DNA of 64,000 nucleotides from Mercurialis annua (lineage: Eukaryota > Streptophyta > Magnoliopsida > Malpighiales > Euphorbiaceae). A program made the position numbers and the translations under genes. The notes below the pieces were generated by a model, which was not told where the DNA came from, searched no databases, and saw only the letters and a program-made list of their open reading frames with translations. Location of the stretch: assembly GCF_937616625.2 (NCBI RefSeq), contig NC_065573.1:1212001-1276000 (forward strand). The letters run 5' to 3'. Below, piece after piece: positions 35,758-46,895 of this stretch (position 1 is the first letter of the stretch; every line of letters begins with the position of its first letter).

Positions 35758-36435
35758 TTAGAGTTTATTAGTGGCACCGCGTGAAATCACCATGGATCTA
35801 GGTCAGAAAAAAAAAATAGGTCGATTAGGAAGGAAAAAAAGAGTTTGATTAGGAATGAATCAATTGTAAAAATTATGAAATACCCATTAGTTCCCGCTAC
35901 ATGAAAAAGAAAAGGAGGTAAATAATACGGTGCATTAGAAACACACTAAGACACATATACCTTAGATAGGGATCAAATAGTAATGACAAATAAAAAGGGT
36001 GTTGAAAATAAAATAATGTTTTCAACAGAGGTATTTTTTCAAGGAAAAAATATTAAATCAATAATATAAACTTTTGAGAATTTAATTGATTTAGTATAAT
36101 TTTACTGATTAAAAACATTAAAATAAATAATTTTTGCACCCTAAGGTCTGTTTGAAATGATTACTTTAATTTTTGCACCGAATTCGCATTTATGACTGTT
36201 TTAAACAAGTATTTTTGTTGATTATGATTGTGGTTTAATTGTAGTTTATATTTATTAAATTTAGTGTGATTTGGGCAATTCAAAGATCTAAGTGATATTT
36301 GATAAATTGATTCTGACTATTGTGTTTAATTTTCAAGTTTAATTTTAGTTTTGGGGCAAATTAGCAAACCTTATGAGTTTAGGGACCTAATTGCATTTTT
36401 GTCAATTCAAGGAGCTAAACTGTATTTCTGCTATA
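35758..36435. other. AT-rich CACTA-internal spacer
   Basis: I see no gene or clear repeat here apart from short poly-A and poly-T runs. Confidence 0.5.
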
Positions 36436-36915
36436 TGTTTTAACGGGCCGTGTATGACCTACGTACAAACAATGTATTAACGATTTTTTACATTAGTATG
36501 GACTTTGCGATTTTTTACTCATAACTTAACTCCGTTGACATTTGGACACATCTCACGTCATGCAACGTAATTTGAGGCACATGTAACGTATATTTTAAGT
36601 TCTTATAATTTTTATCGAAAGTTATAAAAATAAACTTATCGATAATCAAACCCTACAAATACCGTTACAATAAGCTAGCTTTGTTATTTTTCCATAATTT
36701 TTAGCGGGCCGTGTACGACCTATGTACAAACAATGTATTAACAGTCTTTTACACACATTAGTTTAGACTTTGCAATTATTTTCTCATAACTTAACTCCGT
36801 TGACATTTGACACATCTCACGTAAGTTGAGGCACATGCAACGTAAATTGAGGCACATGTAACGTATATTTTAAGTTCTCTTAATTTTTATCGAAAGTTAT
36901 AAAATTAACTTCACG
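36436..36915. repeat. ~265-bp direct duplication
   Basis: Two copies, starting at GGGCCGTGTATGACCTACG (about 36446) and GGGCCGTGTACGACCTATG (about 36707). Both run through ACAAACAATGTATTAAC, CTCCGTTGACATTTG, TTGAGGCACATGTAACGTAT and ATCGAAAGTTATAAAA. No coding capacity. Confidence 0.8.
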
Positions 36916-37153
36916 TAAATTTTGCCACATTTTTTTCAAGCAAGCATTATTTTATAGTTGTATAAATAATAGAAAATTACATAATAAAAAAAAAATTATT
37001 TTTACCTATTATAATCAAATTTATTTTTATATCAGTATAGTGTTAATTTAAGGTTTTTTTGAATTTTCCTAAATTTATAATAGATAAATTAAATGTTATT
37101 TTATTTTTTTAGCGGTCATTAAAAAAATTAAATATTGCTAAATGTTGTTTTTG

Positions 37154-37240
37154 CTAACCCTAACACTAATTCTAACCCAAAACCCTAAACCCTAAACCCT
37201 AAACCCTAAATTCTAAGCCCTAAACTCTAAACCCTAAAAT
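37154..37240. repeat. Telomere-like (CCCTAAA)n interstitial tract
   Basis: A run of plant-type CCCTAAA units: four perfect copies around 37182-37209, flanked by degenerate copies (CTAACCC, TTCTAAGCCC, AAACTCTAAACCC). About 85 bp in all, embedded in CACTA-derived DNA. Confidence 0.85.
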
Positions 37241-37701
37241 ACAATTTCAATAATAGTTATGCGAGTAAAATCATATTCAACCGAATAAAGTAACCTATTA
37301 CAAAAATTCAAATTATACTAATTAAAAACATTAAAATAAATTATAAGAATAGGCAAAAGTGGAAAAATTTCTTATTTGTTCCCATTTATTTACAAAAGAC
37401 ATATATTACCTCAAAAATATTAAGACAAAATATTGTTTTAAAATATTTATGGGAGAGCGATAAAAATGACGCGGTCAACTATTACTTTGAATAAAAAATA
37501 AATTATTTATAAGTAACCATAAATAACCTTAAAATCAACCATTTGTTAGCTTTAGACTCTTTGTTTTGCTTTTAATATGGGATACAAAAACTTTTTATTT
37601 TGTATTTTGCTTCTACATATCTAAAGAAAAGCGGTGATATTTGGATTAAGTTGAAGAAAAACAGATTATAACTCGAGGATATTGTTTAAACTCGTTGAAT
37701 A
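37241..37701. other. AT-rich CACTA-internal spacer
   Basis: No gene seen. ACTCGAGG and AACTCGTTGAAT near 37670-37700 echo the TCGAG cluster at 34797-34990. Confidence 0.45.
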
Positions 37702-38301
37702 TGTTGAATTGATTCTTTATTTTGTGTTTCATTTATTTTCCTTAGAGAATTGATATAATTAGCTAATGGAATTGTGTTTCAAAACTTATTCTGGAATGAA
37801 AATATTGTTTTCAAGTTATTTTTTACCATATATTTTATGCAATTCGTTGTTATATCTCTATGTTGTGTTTATTTTGTGTTTCATAAGGTTGACATACGGT
37901 TGACATAAGGTTCATATTCGGTCACAAAAACTTTTAAAAAACTGCATCTAAATAAAATTTTCTGCAATAAGATTTTCAGAATATATCTTAAACTGATTTG
38001 ATTTGCAAAGATTTTGACAAATAAAATCAGGAAAAGTGAAAAACGAATTTAGTAGGAGGGAAAGAATATTAAAATAGGAGGAACACGAAAAAAGAAAGAG
38101 GGAAACGAAAATAATTATGTCCTTATTTAATTTTTTTAATTAATGAAAGTTCCCTCTAAAAGGAAAACTCATTGGCATTAACCATAATTGCAGGAATCAC
38201 GTTGTTGAATGACAAAATAAAGTGATTTCTTCTTTCTTATCAAAATATCATAGAAACAATTATAAACAATTCTCACCATACTTGTTATTCAACAACTCAA
38301 G

Positions 38302-38376
38302 GACCAGTGACTGCTGAAGTTAATACGGTTGGAAAAACTGAAACCATGTCCTCTGAACCAACAAATGTTGATGAAG
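38302..38376 (+). other. Candidate repeated 75-nt exon, copy 1
   Basis: Between an acceptor-like CTCAAG and a donor GAAG|GTTAGG. In phase it encodes PVTAEVNTVGKTETMSSEPT-NVDE. Exactly 75 nt, so tandem copies could be spliced together without changing frame. Other copies: 38988-39040 plus 42145-42166 (split by solo LTR D), 42768-42842 and 43446-43520, all 75 nt and all open in this frame. Exon status is inferred from splice-like motifs. Confidence 0.45.
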
Positions 38377-40654
38377 GTTAGGTTGAATTGATCTTTATTT
38401 TGTTTTTCATTTATTTTTCTTAGAGAATTGATATAATTAGCTAATGGATGTGTTTTTCAATGCTTTTTCTGGAATGAAAATATTGTTTTCAAGTTATTCT
38501 TTACCATATATTTTATGCAATTCGTTTTTATCTCTCTATGTTGTGTTTATTTTGTGTTTCATAAGGTTAACATACGGTTGACATACGGTTGACATAAGGT
38601 TCATATTCGGTCACAAATTTTTTTAAAAAACTGCATCTAAATATAATTTTCTGCAACAAGATTTTCAGAATATATCTCAAACTGATTTGATTTGCCAAAA
38701 TTTTGGCAAATCAAATCAGGAAAAGTGAAAAATGAATTTAGTAGGAGGAAAATAATATTAAAATCGGAGGGAAACGAAAAAGAGAGAGGGAAACGAAAAT
38801 AATTATGTCCTTATTTAATTTTTTAATTAATGAAAGTTCCCTTTAAAACAAAAACTCATCGGCATTAACCATAATTGCAGGAATCACGTTGTTGAATGAC
38901 AAAATAAAGTTATTTCTTCTTTCTTATCAAAAATCATGGAAACAATTTTAAACAATTCTCACCATACTTGTTATTCAACAACTCAAGGACTAGTGGCTGC
39001 TGAAGTTAATACGGTTGGAGAAACTGAAATCATGTCCTCTTGTCACGACCCAAATCCGAGGGTCGCGACCGGCGCTAGGGAATGGGAGTGGTTGCTCCGA
39101 AACCCGTAGCAAGCCTAAAATCCTTTATAAATTGTTCGCGTTTTAAAACATAAAAAGGTTTGCAACCTCGTTGCGGAAACACTTTAACACATTTATTAAA
39201 AACGCGATCGTAATTCAAGATCATATATCACATATGATATGTTTTCAGAAAATATCGTTAAAACCTTTCTCTCGTTTAACGTAAACACATTTCTGAAAAC
39301 CAGGTCATAAGACCCCGATTGTATTTAAAGAAACCAGAGCGCAAACCTCAATCTCAGTTGACGCACCTGCTCTGTTTCCAATACAATTCTAAAATGCTTT
39401 TAACACAAAACCAGTGTATCTCTCAAACAACAGGTCAAAGCATTTTAGACAACACGCAGCTTTGAAATCATATATATATATACAGTAGTTCAAATGAGAG
39501 ATTATCAAAATAGTTTGAACTGCTGTAAACAGAAAGACAGACTTCCCAGTACCCGACTACTTGCAGCTCTAGAGGTATGGTTGACATTGACTTCCGGAAT
39601 TATTGTGGAAGTTTGACCTCGTACTTGATAACCTGAAAGGAGAACATTAGGGAGGGCAGAAATATAAATATTTCTGAGTGAGTCTACAATTTACAGTTGA
39701 ATATTCAAATCGCACATAAAACATTTGTATATGTAAAATATTACCAATTAGTCGATCCAGATGAAACCCTACAAGGTAGACTATTGTATGGGTCTCAACC
39801 TACACAACATGGACCTTAGACCGTGAACTGAATAACTGCCGTCTAAGTCTGGTGTCTGGACCGTAACCGTGAAACTGCCATCACAGTATTGTCTGTGCCC
39901 GTAACCGTTAATGCTGTCTCAGACTGTTAAGTCAGGGTCGCTAGCACTTCCAACGCCCAATGACATTAACTGACCTCTATGTCAGACACAGTCTCGTATC
40001 TATCGTAATACTGGTGATCACGCAGTCCTATTGAAAACCAATAGGAAGTTTGTTCCAATGGATCTTTCATGGTTAATTATACTAGTGCGATTTGTTATTT
40101 AAAACAGTTTAAATATAAATATTCAAAAGTAAAAATCACAAAGTAAAACTCACATAACCGATGCCCCCATTTTAAAAACGTAAGCTCCCATCAAGCTCGT
40201 CAGTCAAACACGTTGGTGTTTGGCTCGCTAGATCGGCCACTCGTCGAATCTAATTAAAATTCAAATGTCAAAACACATCATACATTGAATTTCTAACTCT
40301 AGTCCTATCGTATAAACGATAGACTCAAATACCATTTCTGTTTATAGACGACTCTATAAACAGAACATATAAATTAATCTCTGTTGAACTTCTCGTTCAA
40401 ATCGTAATACCACTCTTGGTATAAACTTATAGTCACTTTTAACATTAATCCAATTGATTAATGTATGGCTTTATTAAAACATCACATCATTTTAATTAAC
40501 CAACTATCCTCAAACATCTAGGTTCTTTTAAACCTTTTAAACTTTTTAGTTCACATTTTGAACTTCAATCGAATCACGATTAATTTCACGACTTGAAACT
40601 ATCTGAATTCGAGTTTCAGTGTCGCGTGTGTGGACCCCCGAAGAAGTCCTACTG

Positions 40655-40770
40655 TTCAGGTCGGAAGCACTGCACGTTCGTGCAGCGATAGGCTTCACGT
40701 TCGTGCAGCAAGATACACGTTCGTGTATCTCGCTCAACGTTCGTGCAGCATCTTGGCTGCACGACGTGCT
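40655..40770. repeat. ACGTTCGTG palindromic cluster in solo LTR D
   Basis: Four to five copies of CACGTTCGTG or AACGTTCGTG flanked by GCA...TGC arms (for example TGCACGTTCGTGCA, TACACGTTCGTGTA) within about 100 bp. They occupy the same LTR position as the TGTGCGAACGCACA cluster of element A. Confidence 0.75.
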
Positions 40771-41609
40771 GCTCGGGAACGATTCTCGGGCTGTATTCCG
40801 ACGTGCTAACTCGCTTTTCTCATCCTTAACACTTAAACACAGTCCAAAACATCCAATTCTATAATTAAAACGTTGAATCGATACGCACACGATCGATTCA
40901 GTACGTTTAACGTTTAATATCGAATATATAATAATTATATATCGAAATAAACTTTGTATACGAGATTAATACCTCGATTGCTACTGGATTCGTTGAAGAA
41001 TCGGAGTCGGAATCGCCAAATGCATCGCGCCGCGCCGGTCTCGGCTTGCTATAACTAGCAAACACCTCAATTATAAGAAATTGAGGTGAGTTATGCCGTG
41101 CCCCTCTGCTCCTATTTATAGGAAATATGAATTGGCTAAACTACCATTTAGTACTAGCTCAATCATCCACTTTAACTCTGATTTTAATTAGTCGTTCGTA
41201 GTCCAAACGGAGACTAATTTCAAATTTCGTCAAACTTTACCCAAAAATCCAATAAAACATAAAACGAATAGAAATATAATTTTTATTCACATCCGACTTA
41301 TATTTTATTTTTAATAAATCTCCAAAGATTTATTAGGTCCAAATGAGTCCCGCTTACTTAAAATTACTATGTCCAAATTCCATAAAAATTTGACGGTAGC
41401 TTCATCAAATTATTTCGCGAATATTAACACTAAAATTATTCGCTCGGGACTTATAAATTATTTTATTTTAATTTGGACTAACGAATAATATTTAATTAGT
41501 TAATAATTGAAAACTAATTAAAGTAAAAGTTCAGGGACTAAAGTGGACAATTTTCCTTAATTGCCGCCCAAATCAACCGCCTCTCCTTTTCTATTTTCTT
41601 TTTCTTTTA

Positions 41610-41613
<4 letters not shown>

Positions 41614-41667
<54 letters not shown>
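41614..41667. repeat. (AT)n microsatellite in solo LTR D
   Basis: About 27 uninterrupted AT units. Confidence 0.95.
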
Positions 41668-41669
<2 letters not shown>

Positions 41670-43780
41670 TAATTTATATTAGTCTATAACTCGTCAAACT
41701 TTCCGAGTTTCGACATTTTAATTTCGGGGTTTTGTCTGAAATCTTAAACTCTCCATTTAGAGATGTATATTGATATATTAATTATCAATATATTTTCATA
41801 TACGACGCCAAGTCGTATTTTCCGTTTATTAGCCCCGTTCATATCCCTTTATTAAAATTTAAAACCCGATTTAATTTTTAAACAGATACTCTTTTACGGA
41901 TTCATATAAATTAAATTTACGTTTAAATTTAATTTAGGTATTCCGAATCTATTAAATCACTTCCCGTGATTTAATAATCTTAAATAGTCAAACCTACTAT
42001 TATCTTTTGACTATTAAATTTAGGTTTTCCGAATATTTTTCTTAATATTTGAACCCGCAAAATACTATTTTTAATATTTTGATTACTCCAATTTGACCTC
42101 GTGGCATATTCTAATTATTTAAAATTACGGGGTATTACACCTCTGAACCAACAAATGTTGATGAAGGTTAGGTTGAATTGATTTTTTATTTTGTTTTTCA
42201 TTTATTTTGCTTAGAGAATTGATATAATTAGCTAATGGAATTGTGTTTCAATTCTTTTTCTGGAATGAAAATATTGTTTTGAAGTTATTATTTACCATAT
42301 ATTTTATGCAATTCGTTTTTATCTCTCTATATTGTGTTTATTTTGTGTTTCATAAGGTTGACATACGGTTGGCATAAGGTTCATATTCGGTCACAAAAAC
42401 TTTTAAAAAACTGCATCTAAATAAAATTTTCTGCAACACGATTTTCAGAATATATCTGAAACTAATTTGATTTGCCAAGATTTTGGCAAATCAAATCAGG
42501 AAAAGTGAAAAACGAATTTAGTAGGAGGGAAAGAATATTAAAATAGGAGGGAAACGAAAAAGAGAGAGGAAAACGAAAATAATTATGTCCTTATTTAATT
42601 TTTTAATTAATGAAAGTTCCCTTTAAAACGAAAACTCATTGGCATTAACCATAATTGCAGGAATGACGTTGTTGAATGACAAAATAAAGTGATTTCTTCT
42701 TTCTTATCAAATATCATGGAAACAATTTTAAACAATTCTCACCATACTTGTTATTCAACAACTCAAGGACTAGTGGCTGCTGACGTTAATACGGTTGGAG
42801 AAACTGAAATCATGTCCTCTGAACCAACAAATGTTGATGAAGGTTAGGTTGAATTGATTCTTTATTTTGTGTTTTATTTATTTTGCTTAGAGAATTGATA
42901 TAATTAGCTAATGGAATTGTGTTTCAAAGCTTTTTCTTGAATGAAAATATTGTTTTCAAGTTATTTTTTACCATATATTTTATGCAATTCGTTTTTATCT
43001 CTCTATGTTGTGTTTATTTTGTGTTTCATAAGGTTGACATACGGTTGACATAAGGTTCATATTCGGTCACAAAAACTTTTAAAAAACTGCATCTAAATAA
43101 AATTTTCTGCAACAAGATTTTCAGAATATATCTCAAACTGATTTGATTTGCCAAGATTTTGGCAAATCAAATCAGGAAAAGTGATAAACGAATTTAGTAG
43201 GAGGGAAACAATATTAAAATAGGAGGGAAACAAAAAAAGAGAGAGGAAAACGAAAATAATTATGTCCTTATTTAATTTTTTAATTAATGAAAGTTCCCTC
43301 TAAAAGGAAAACTCATTGGCATTAACCATAATTGCAGGAATCACGTTGTGGAATGACAAAATAAAGTGATTTCTTTTTTCTTATCAAAATATCATAGAAA
43401 CAATTAAAAACAATTCTCACCATACTTGTTATTCAACAACTCAAGGACCAGTAGCTGCTGAAGTTAATAAGGTTGGAGAAACTGAAACCATGTCCTCTGA
43501 ACCAAAAAATGTTGATGAAGGTTAGGTTGAATTGATTCTTTATTTTGTGTTTCATTTATTTTGCTTAGAGAATTGATATAATTAGCTAATGGAATTGTGT
43601 TTCAATGCTTTTTCTGGAATGAAAATATTATTTTCAAGTTATTCTTTACCATATATTTTATGCAATTCGTTTTTGTCTTTCTATGTTGTGTTTATTTTGT
43701 GTTTCATAAGGTTGACATACGGTTGACATAAGGTTAATATTCGGTCACAAATTTTTTTAAAAAACTGCATCTAAATAAAA

Positions 43781-44653
43781 TTTAAAAATAGTATAAGACA
43801 TACATATCAATTTGAATAGAGAAGCAAACTAACATGAGATAAACTGTAGTATTTCTTAGGTCTTCTTCCCAAAACAAAATGAGTTTTAATGCTTTTGCCG
43901 GAATGGAAAGATTGTTTTTCGTGTTTTTCTTTACCATATATTTTTCTTCAATTCGTGTTTGTTTCTCTATTTTGTGTTTAAGAAAGTGCATCTAAATGTA
44001 ATTTTAAAATAGTATAAGAATTACATATCAAATTTAATAAGGAAGCAAACTAATATGAGGTAAATTTTTGTATTTCTTACGTAATTCTCCATTTTGTGCT
44101 TATTTTTGTTTTCTAAGGTTGACATATGGTTGACATATAGTTTATATTCAGTCACTATAACTTTTAAAAAACTGCATATAAATATATTTTTTTTAAAAAT
44201 ACATATCAATTTGGAAATAAAAAGCAAACTAACATGAGATAAACTGTTGTACTTCTTAGACCCTCTTCTAAAAAAGAATCGTCGAGTTATTACGAGTTCA
44301 GTAGAACATATATTCAATGAAATATATAAACTCGTCGCGTTTCTGGACTACCTCGTGTAACAAACAAATTTTCTGCAATAAGATTTTCAGAATATATCTC
44401 AAACTGATTTGATTTGCCAAGATTTTGGCAAATCAAATAAGGAAAAGTGAAAAACGAATTTAGTAGGAGGGAAACAATATTAAAATAGGAGGGAAACGAA
44501 TTTTATATCATACTTGTTTATTTATATCACTTTTCCATATAACAAACAGAATATATCTCAAACTGATATAAACAAACAAATTTTCTGCAATAAGATTTTC
44601 AATTAATTATATTCTTATAATATGTGACTATTCATATGTTTGTTTATTGATAG
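43781..44653. other. Degenerate copies of the ~680-bp unit
   Basis: Scrambled pieces of the tandem unit recur: ACATATCAATTTG near 43800 and 44205, TTTACCATATATTTTTC near 43930, ACATATGGTTGACATATAG near 44123, and TTTTCTGCAATAAGATTTTC at about 44370 and 44581. No gene until the exon at 44654. Confidence 0.6.
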
Positions 44654-45097
44654 GGTGAATTTGAGATTGATTTAAGTGATCCGCATGAAAGAGAAGTAGT
44701 ATATGGAATGATGGCTAGACCATTTAGAAACTTCAAATATCATTGTCACTTACACTATAAGACGTTCTCTACTCGTGAGTAAGCTGAAAAACATCCACCC
44801 AAGGATGTAAAGATAAACGATTGGAAGAACCTATGTGAACATTTTGATAAACATGCACACATTAAGGTAACATTTCAATTTTTTTAATTCGTTTAAGGTA
44901 ACTAGTCATCAAAGTATTTCAGCAAATAAGAAGAACCTATGTTTAATTTTTCTTTATAATTTCAAAATTATTCACTTAATTATGTTAGTTTGAAAATAAA
45001 AGTGTATATAATAAATGTATTTTTTTTCTTACAGATGGAAATTGTTGGAATGAAAGAAGATGTACGTCTACTATATCAAAAGTTAGGCTTAATTTAG
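44654..45097 (+). pseudogene. Transposase_24-like (plant Ptta/En/Spm class) gene fragment, last two exons
   Basis: Exon 44654-44866 (71 codons) follows TTGATAG and ends AAG|GTAACA. It encodes GEFEIDLSDPHEREVVYG, then HLHYKTFSTRE, a stop, AEKHPPKDVKINDWKNLCEHF and DKHAHIK. The pattern HY..F...EEA..hPP..V...DW..LC..F is that of plant Ptta/En/Spm transposase-family proteins (accessory CACTA proteins). A final exon at 45035-45097, after CTTACAG, continues in phase with MEIVGMKEDVRLLYQKLGLI and TAG. The TAA at 44780-44782 replaces a residue normally Glu or Gln, so the copy is broken. It sits close to the right CACTA terminus, where accessory genes of such elements end. Upstream exons may include the repeated 75-nt segments, but the phases do not join directly. 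Confidence 0.6.
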
Positions 45098-45280
45098 TTT
45101 CTTTTCTTTATAGCAAATAGTTTACATGTTTGCATACGATATGTTATTTTAGTATTATTAAAGACTTATTCATTGATAATTTTATGTAATATTTGAATTG
45201 ATTTTGTTTTTTATTCATTGGTTTTAGTAACAAATTACCGTATTCAATTATTTTAATATAGATAAAAATGAAAATAATAT
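45098..45280. other. 3' flank of the Transposase_24-like fragment
   Basis: AT-rich, no gene. The first 100 bases are probably the transcript 3' end. Confidence 0.4.
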
Positions 45281-45690
45281 AATGACAATTAATTTCGTCA
45301 CGTTATGATAAATTACTTGTTGTGATAAATTAAATTTGTCACCGTTGACAAATTATAATGACAATTAATTTCGTCACGTTATGATAAATTACTTATTTTG
45401 ATAAATTAAATTTGTCACCGTTGACAAATTATAATGACAATTAATTTCATCACATTATTATAAATTACGTGTTGTGATAAATTAAATTTATCACAACTAA
45501 CTAATTATAATGACAATTAATTTCGTCACGTGATATTAAATTACTTTTTGTGATAAATCAAATTTATCACAACTAACTAATTATAATGACAATTAATCTC
45601 GCCACATTATGTAAAATTACTTGTTGTGATAAATTAAATTTATCACAGCTAATTAATTATTATGGCAATTAATTTCGTCACTTTATGATA
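45281..45690 (+). repeat. 76-bp tandem subterminal repeat of the CACTA element
   Basis: Copies start with AATGACAATTAAT (last one ATGGCAATTAAT) at 45281, 45357, 45433, 45509, 45585 and 45661, an exact 76-bp step. Each contains TTTCGTCAC, GTTGTGATAAATTAAATTTGTCAC-like text and TTGACAAATTAT, i.e. pairs of the TGTGACAAA-type motif. Confidence 0.92.
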
Positions 45691-46279
45691 GATTAATTAT
45701 AAAACAATTTATTAAAAAATTATTTATTGTAATTATTTATTAATAAAATCATTATTTATTTAAAAATAATTATTTATTTATTATAATTATTTATTTAAAA
45801 ATAATTAATTATTTATTATAATTATTTATTAATAAAATAATTATTTATAACAAAATTATTATATTAGAATGTGGGAGTAAAGTGTAATAGTAATAATTTG
45901 TTGTTTTTATTTAAAATAATTATTAAAAAATAATTTATTTTATTTAAAAATAATTAGTATGAAAAAATAATTATTTTATATAATATGGGAGTAAATTGCG
46001 GGAGTACCTTTTTGTTATATTTAAATATAATATACATAGATATAAAACAAGAATCTGAGCTGGATAAGTTGGAGTCACGCGCGGGGGAACTACAAAGTTA
46101 AAGAGGAGTGTATGGGAGTAATGTGAAGGATGGGTGACCTACTGGGAAGTTGGAAAATTTGCGATATTTGCGGGTCAGTGCGGGTGTGTGTTGTATAGCC
46201 AGTGGGTGTGTGACGGGGGTTGACCGTTTAAATAATATTTCATTTTACGATTTTAATTAAAAAATAATTTTTTTTTTAT
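45691..46279. other. AT-rich stretch, possibly the body of a second nested CACTA-type fragment
   Basis: Runs of ATTATTTATTAATAAAAT to about 45990. From 46060 it becomes more GC-rich (GGGAGTAATGTGAAGGATGG, GCGGGTCAGTGCGGGTGTG). No gene. The left limit of the nested fragment ending at 46501 is not visible. Confidence 0.4.
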
Positions 46280-46501
46280 TTTTAAAAATTTGCGACGGAT
46301 TTAAATCCGTCGCAAAATCCGTCGCAAATTTTTTTAAATCCGTCGCAAAAAAAAAAGTATTCGGTCGCTGCAAAATTGGCGACCAGATATTTAGCGACGG
46401 ACGTTGTCCGTCGCTAATCCGTCGCTAAACGAGTTTAGCGACGGAATTTAGCCATTTAGCGACGGAAAAATCCGTCGCTAAATGGCTGTTTTTTAGTAGT
46501 G
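46280..46501. mobile_element. Terminus of a second CACTA-type element with GCGACGG hairpins
   Basis: Contains at least ten copies of GCGACGGA or its complement TCCGTCGC, many paired as hairpins (for example TTTAGCGACGGA...TCCGTCGCTAAA). It ends GGCTGTTTTTTAGTAGTG at 46501, which is CACTACTAAAAAACAGCC on the other strand, a CACTA-class end different from the main element. The partner end was not found. Confidence 0.65.
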
Positions 46502-46895
46502 TAACTCGGCGTATGTAGTGACAAATGTATATTAATTGTGATAAATATGGTTTTGTCACTGCATAATCTTTTTGTCACTAATAACTCGGTGTATGTAGTG
46601 ACAAATTTATATGAATTGTGATAAATATGTTTTTGTCACGTTATTAGCGTTTTATCACTAGAAGTCAATGTATATTACGACAAATTTTGACAAGATTTAA
46701 TTACTTGTGATATACATTTTCGTCACAATAAATATGCATGTGACAAAACAATTTTATCACAATAGAAAATTTATGGTGACAAACTATAAAATGGACTTAT
46801 TGTGTTTGTTGTGACCAACAAAATTTGTCACAAAGTAGTCAAGATAACGTTGTTGTGACAAATTTTGGGCTTAACGTGATAAATTTCGTTCGTCC
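46502..46895. repeat. CACTA right subterminal region
   Basis: Non-coding. Two AACTCGGTGTATGTAGTGACAAA blocks (46503 and about 46582) and many TGTGACAAA / TTTGTCAC motifs mirror the left end. Confidence 0.75.

Larger units (their letters stand above)
39041..42139 (-). mobile_element. Solo LTR D, Ty3/gypsy-like, 3,099 bp
   Basis: Starts TGTCACGACCC, ends GGGGTATTACA, and is flanked by CCTCT at 39036-39040 and 42140-42144. Removing it and one CCTCT restores the second tandem unit and its 75-nt segment. The U5 text ACCGGCGCTAGGGAA is shared with elements A and C. A minus-strand TATA box, TATAAATAGG, lies at 41111-41120. No interior or second LTR is present, so it arose by LTR-LTR recombination. 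Open frames inside it are not genes. Confidence 0.94.
37702..43780 (+). repeat. Tandem ~680-bp units (four full, one partial), split by solo LTR D
   Basis: Units start with GTTGAATTGAT at 37702, 38382, 42172, 42848 and 43526. Once D and one TSD are subtracted, the period is about 676-686 bp. Each full unit contains ACATACGGTTGACATAAGG, GATTTGCCAAGATTTTGGCAAATC-like inverted repeats, a splice-like TAATTGCAG, and a 75-nt segment bounded by CAACTCAAG and GATGAAG|GTTAGG. The fifth unit decays after about 250 bp. Identity between units looks high, so the amplification is relatively recent. Confidence 0.9.

Noticed and set aside
37154..37240. A true chromosome end
   Set aside because: Only a few perfect units and transposon DNA on both sides; it is an interstitial tract.
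40546..40890. 114-residue frame in the 40.5-40.9 kb region
   Set aside because: Falls inside solo LTR D over a palindrome cluster; no homology recognised.
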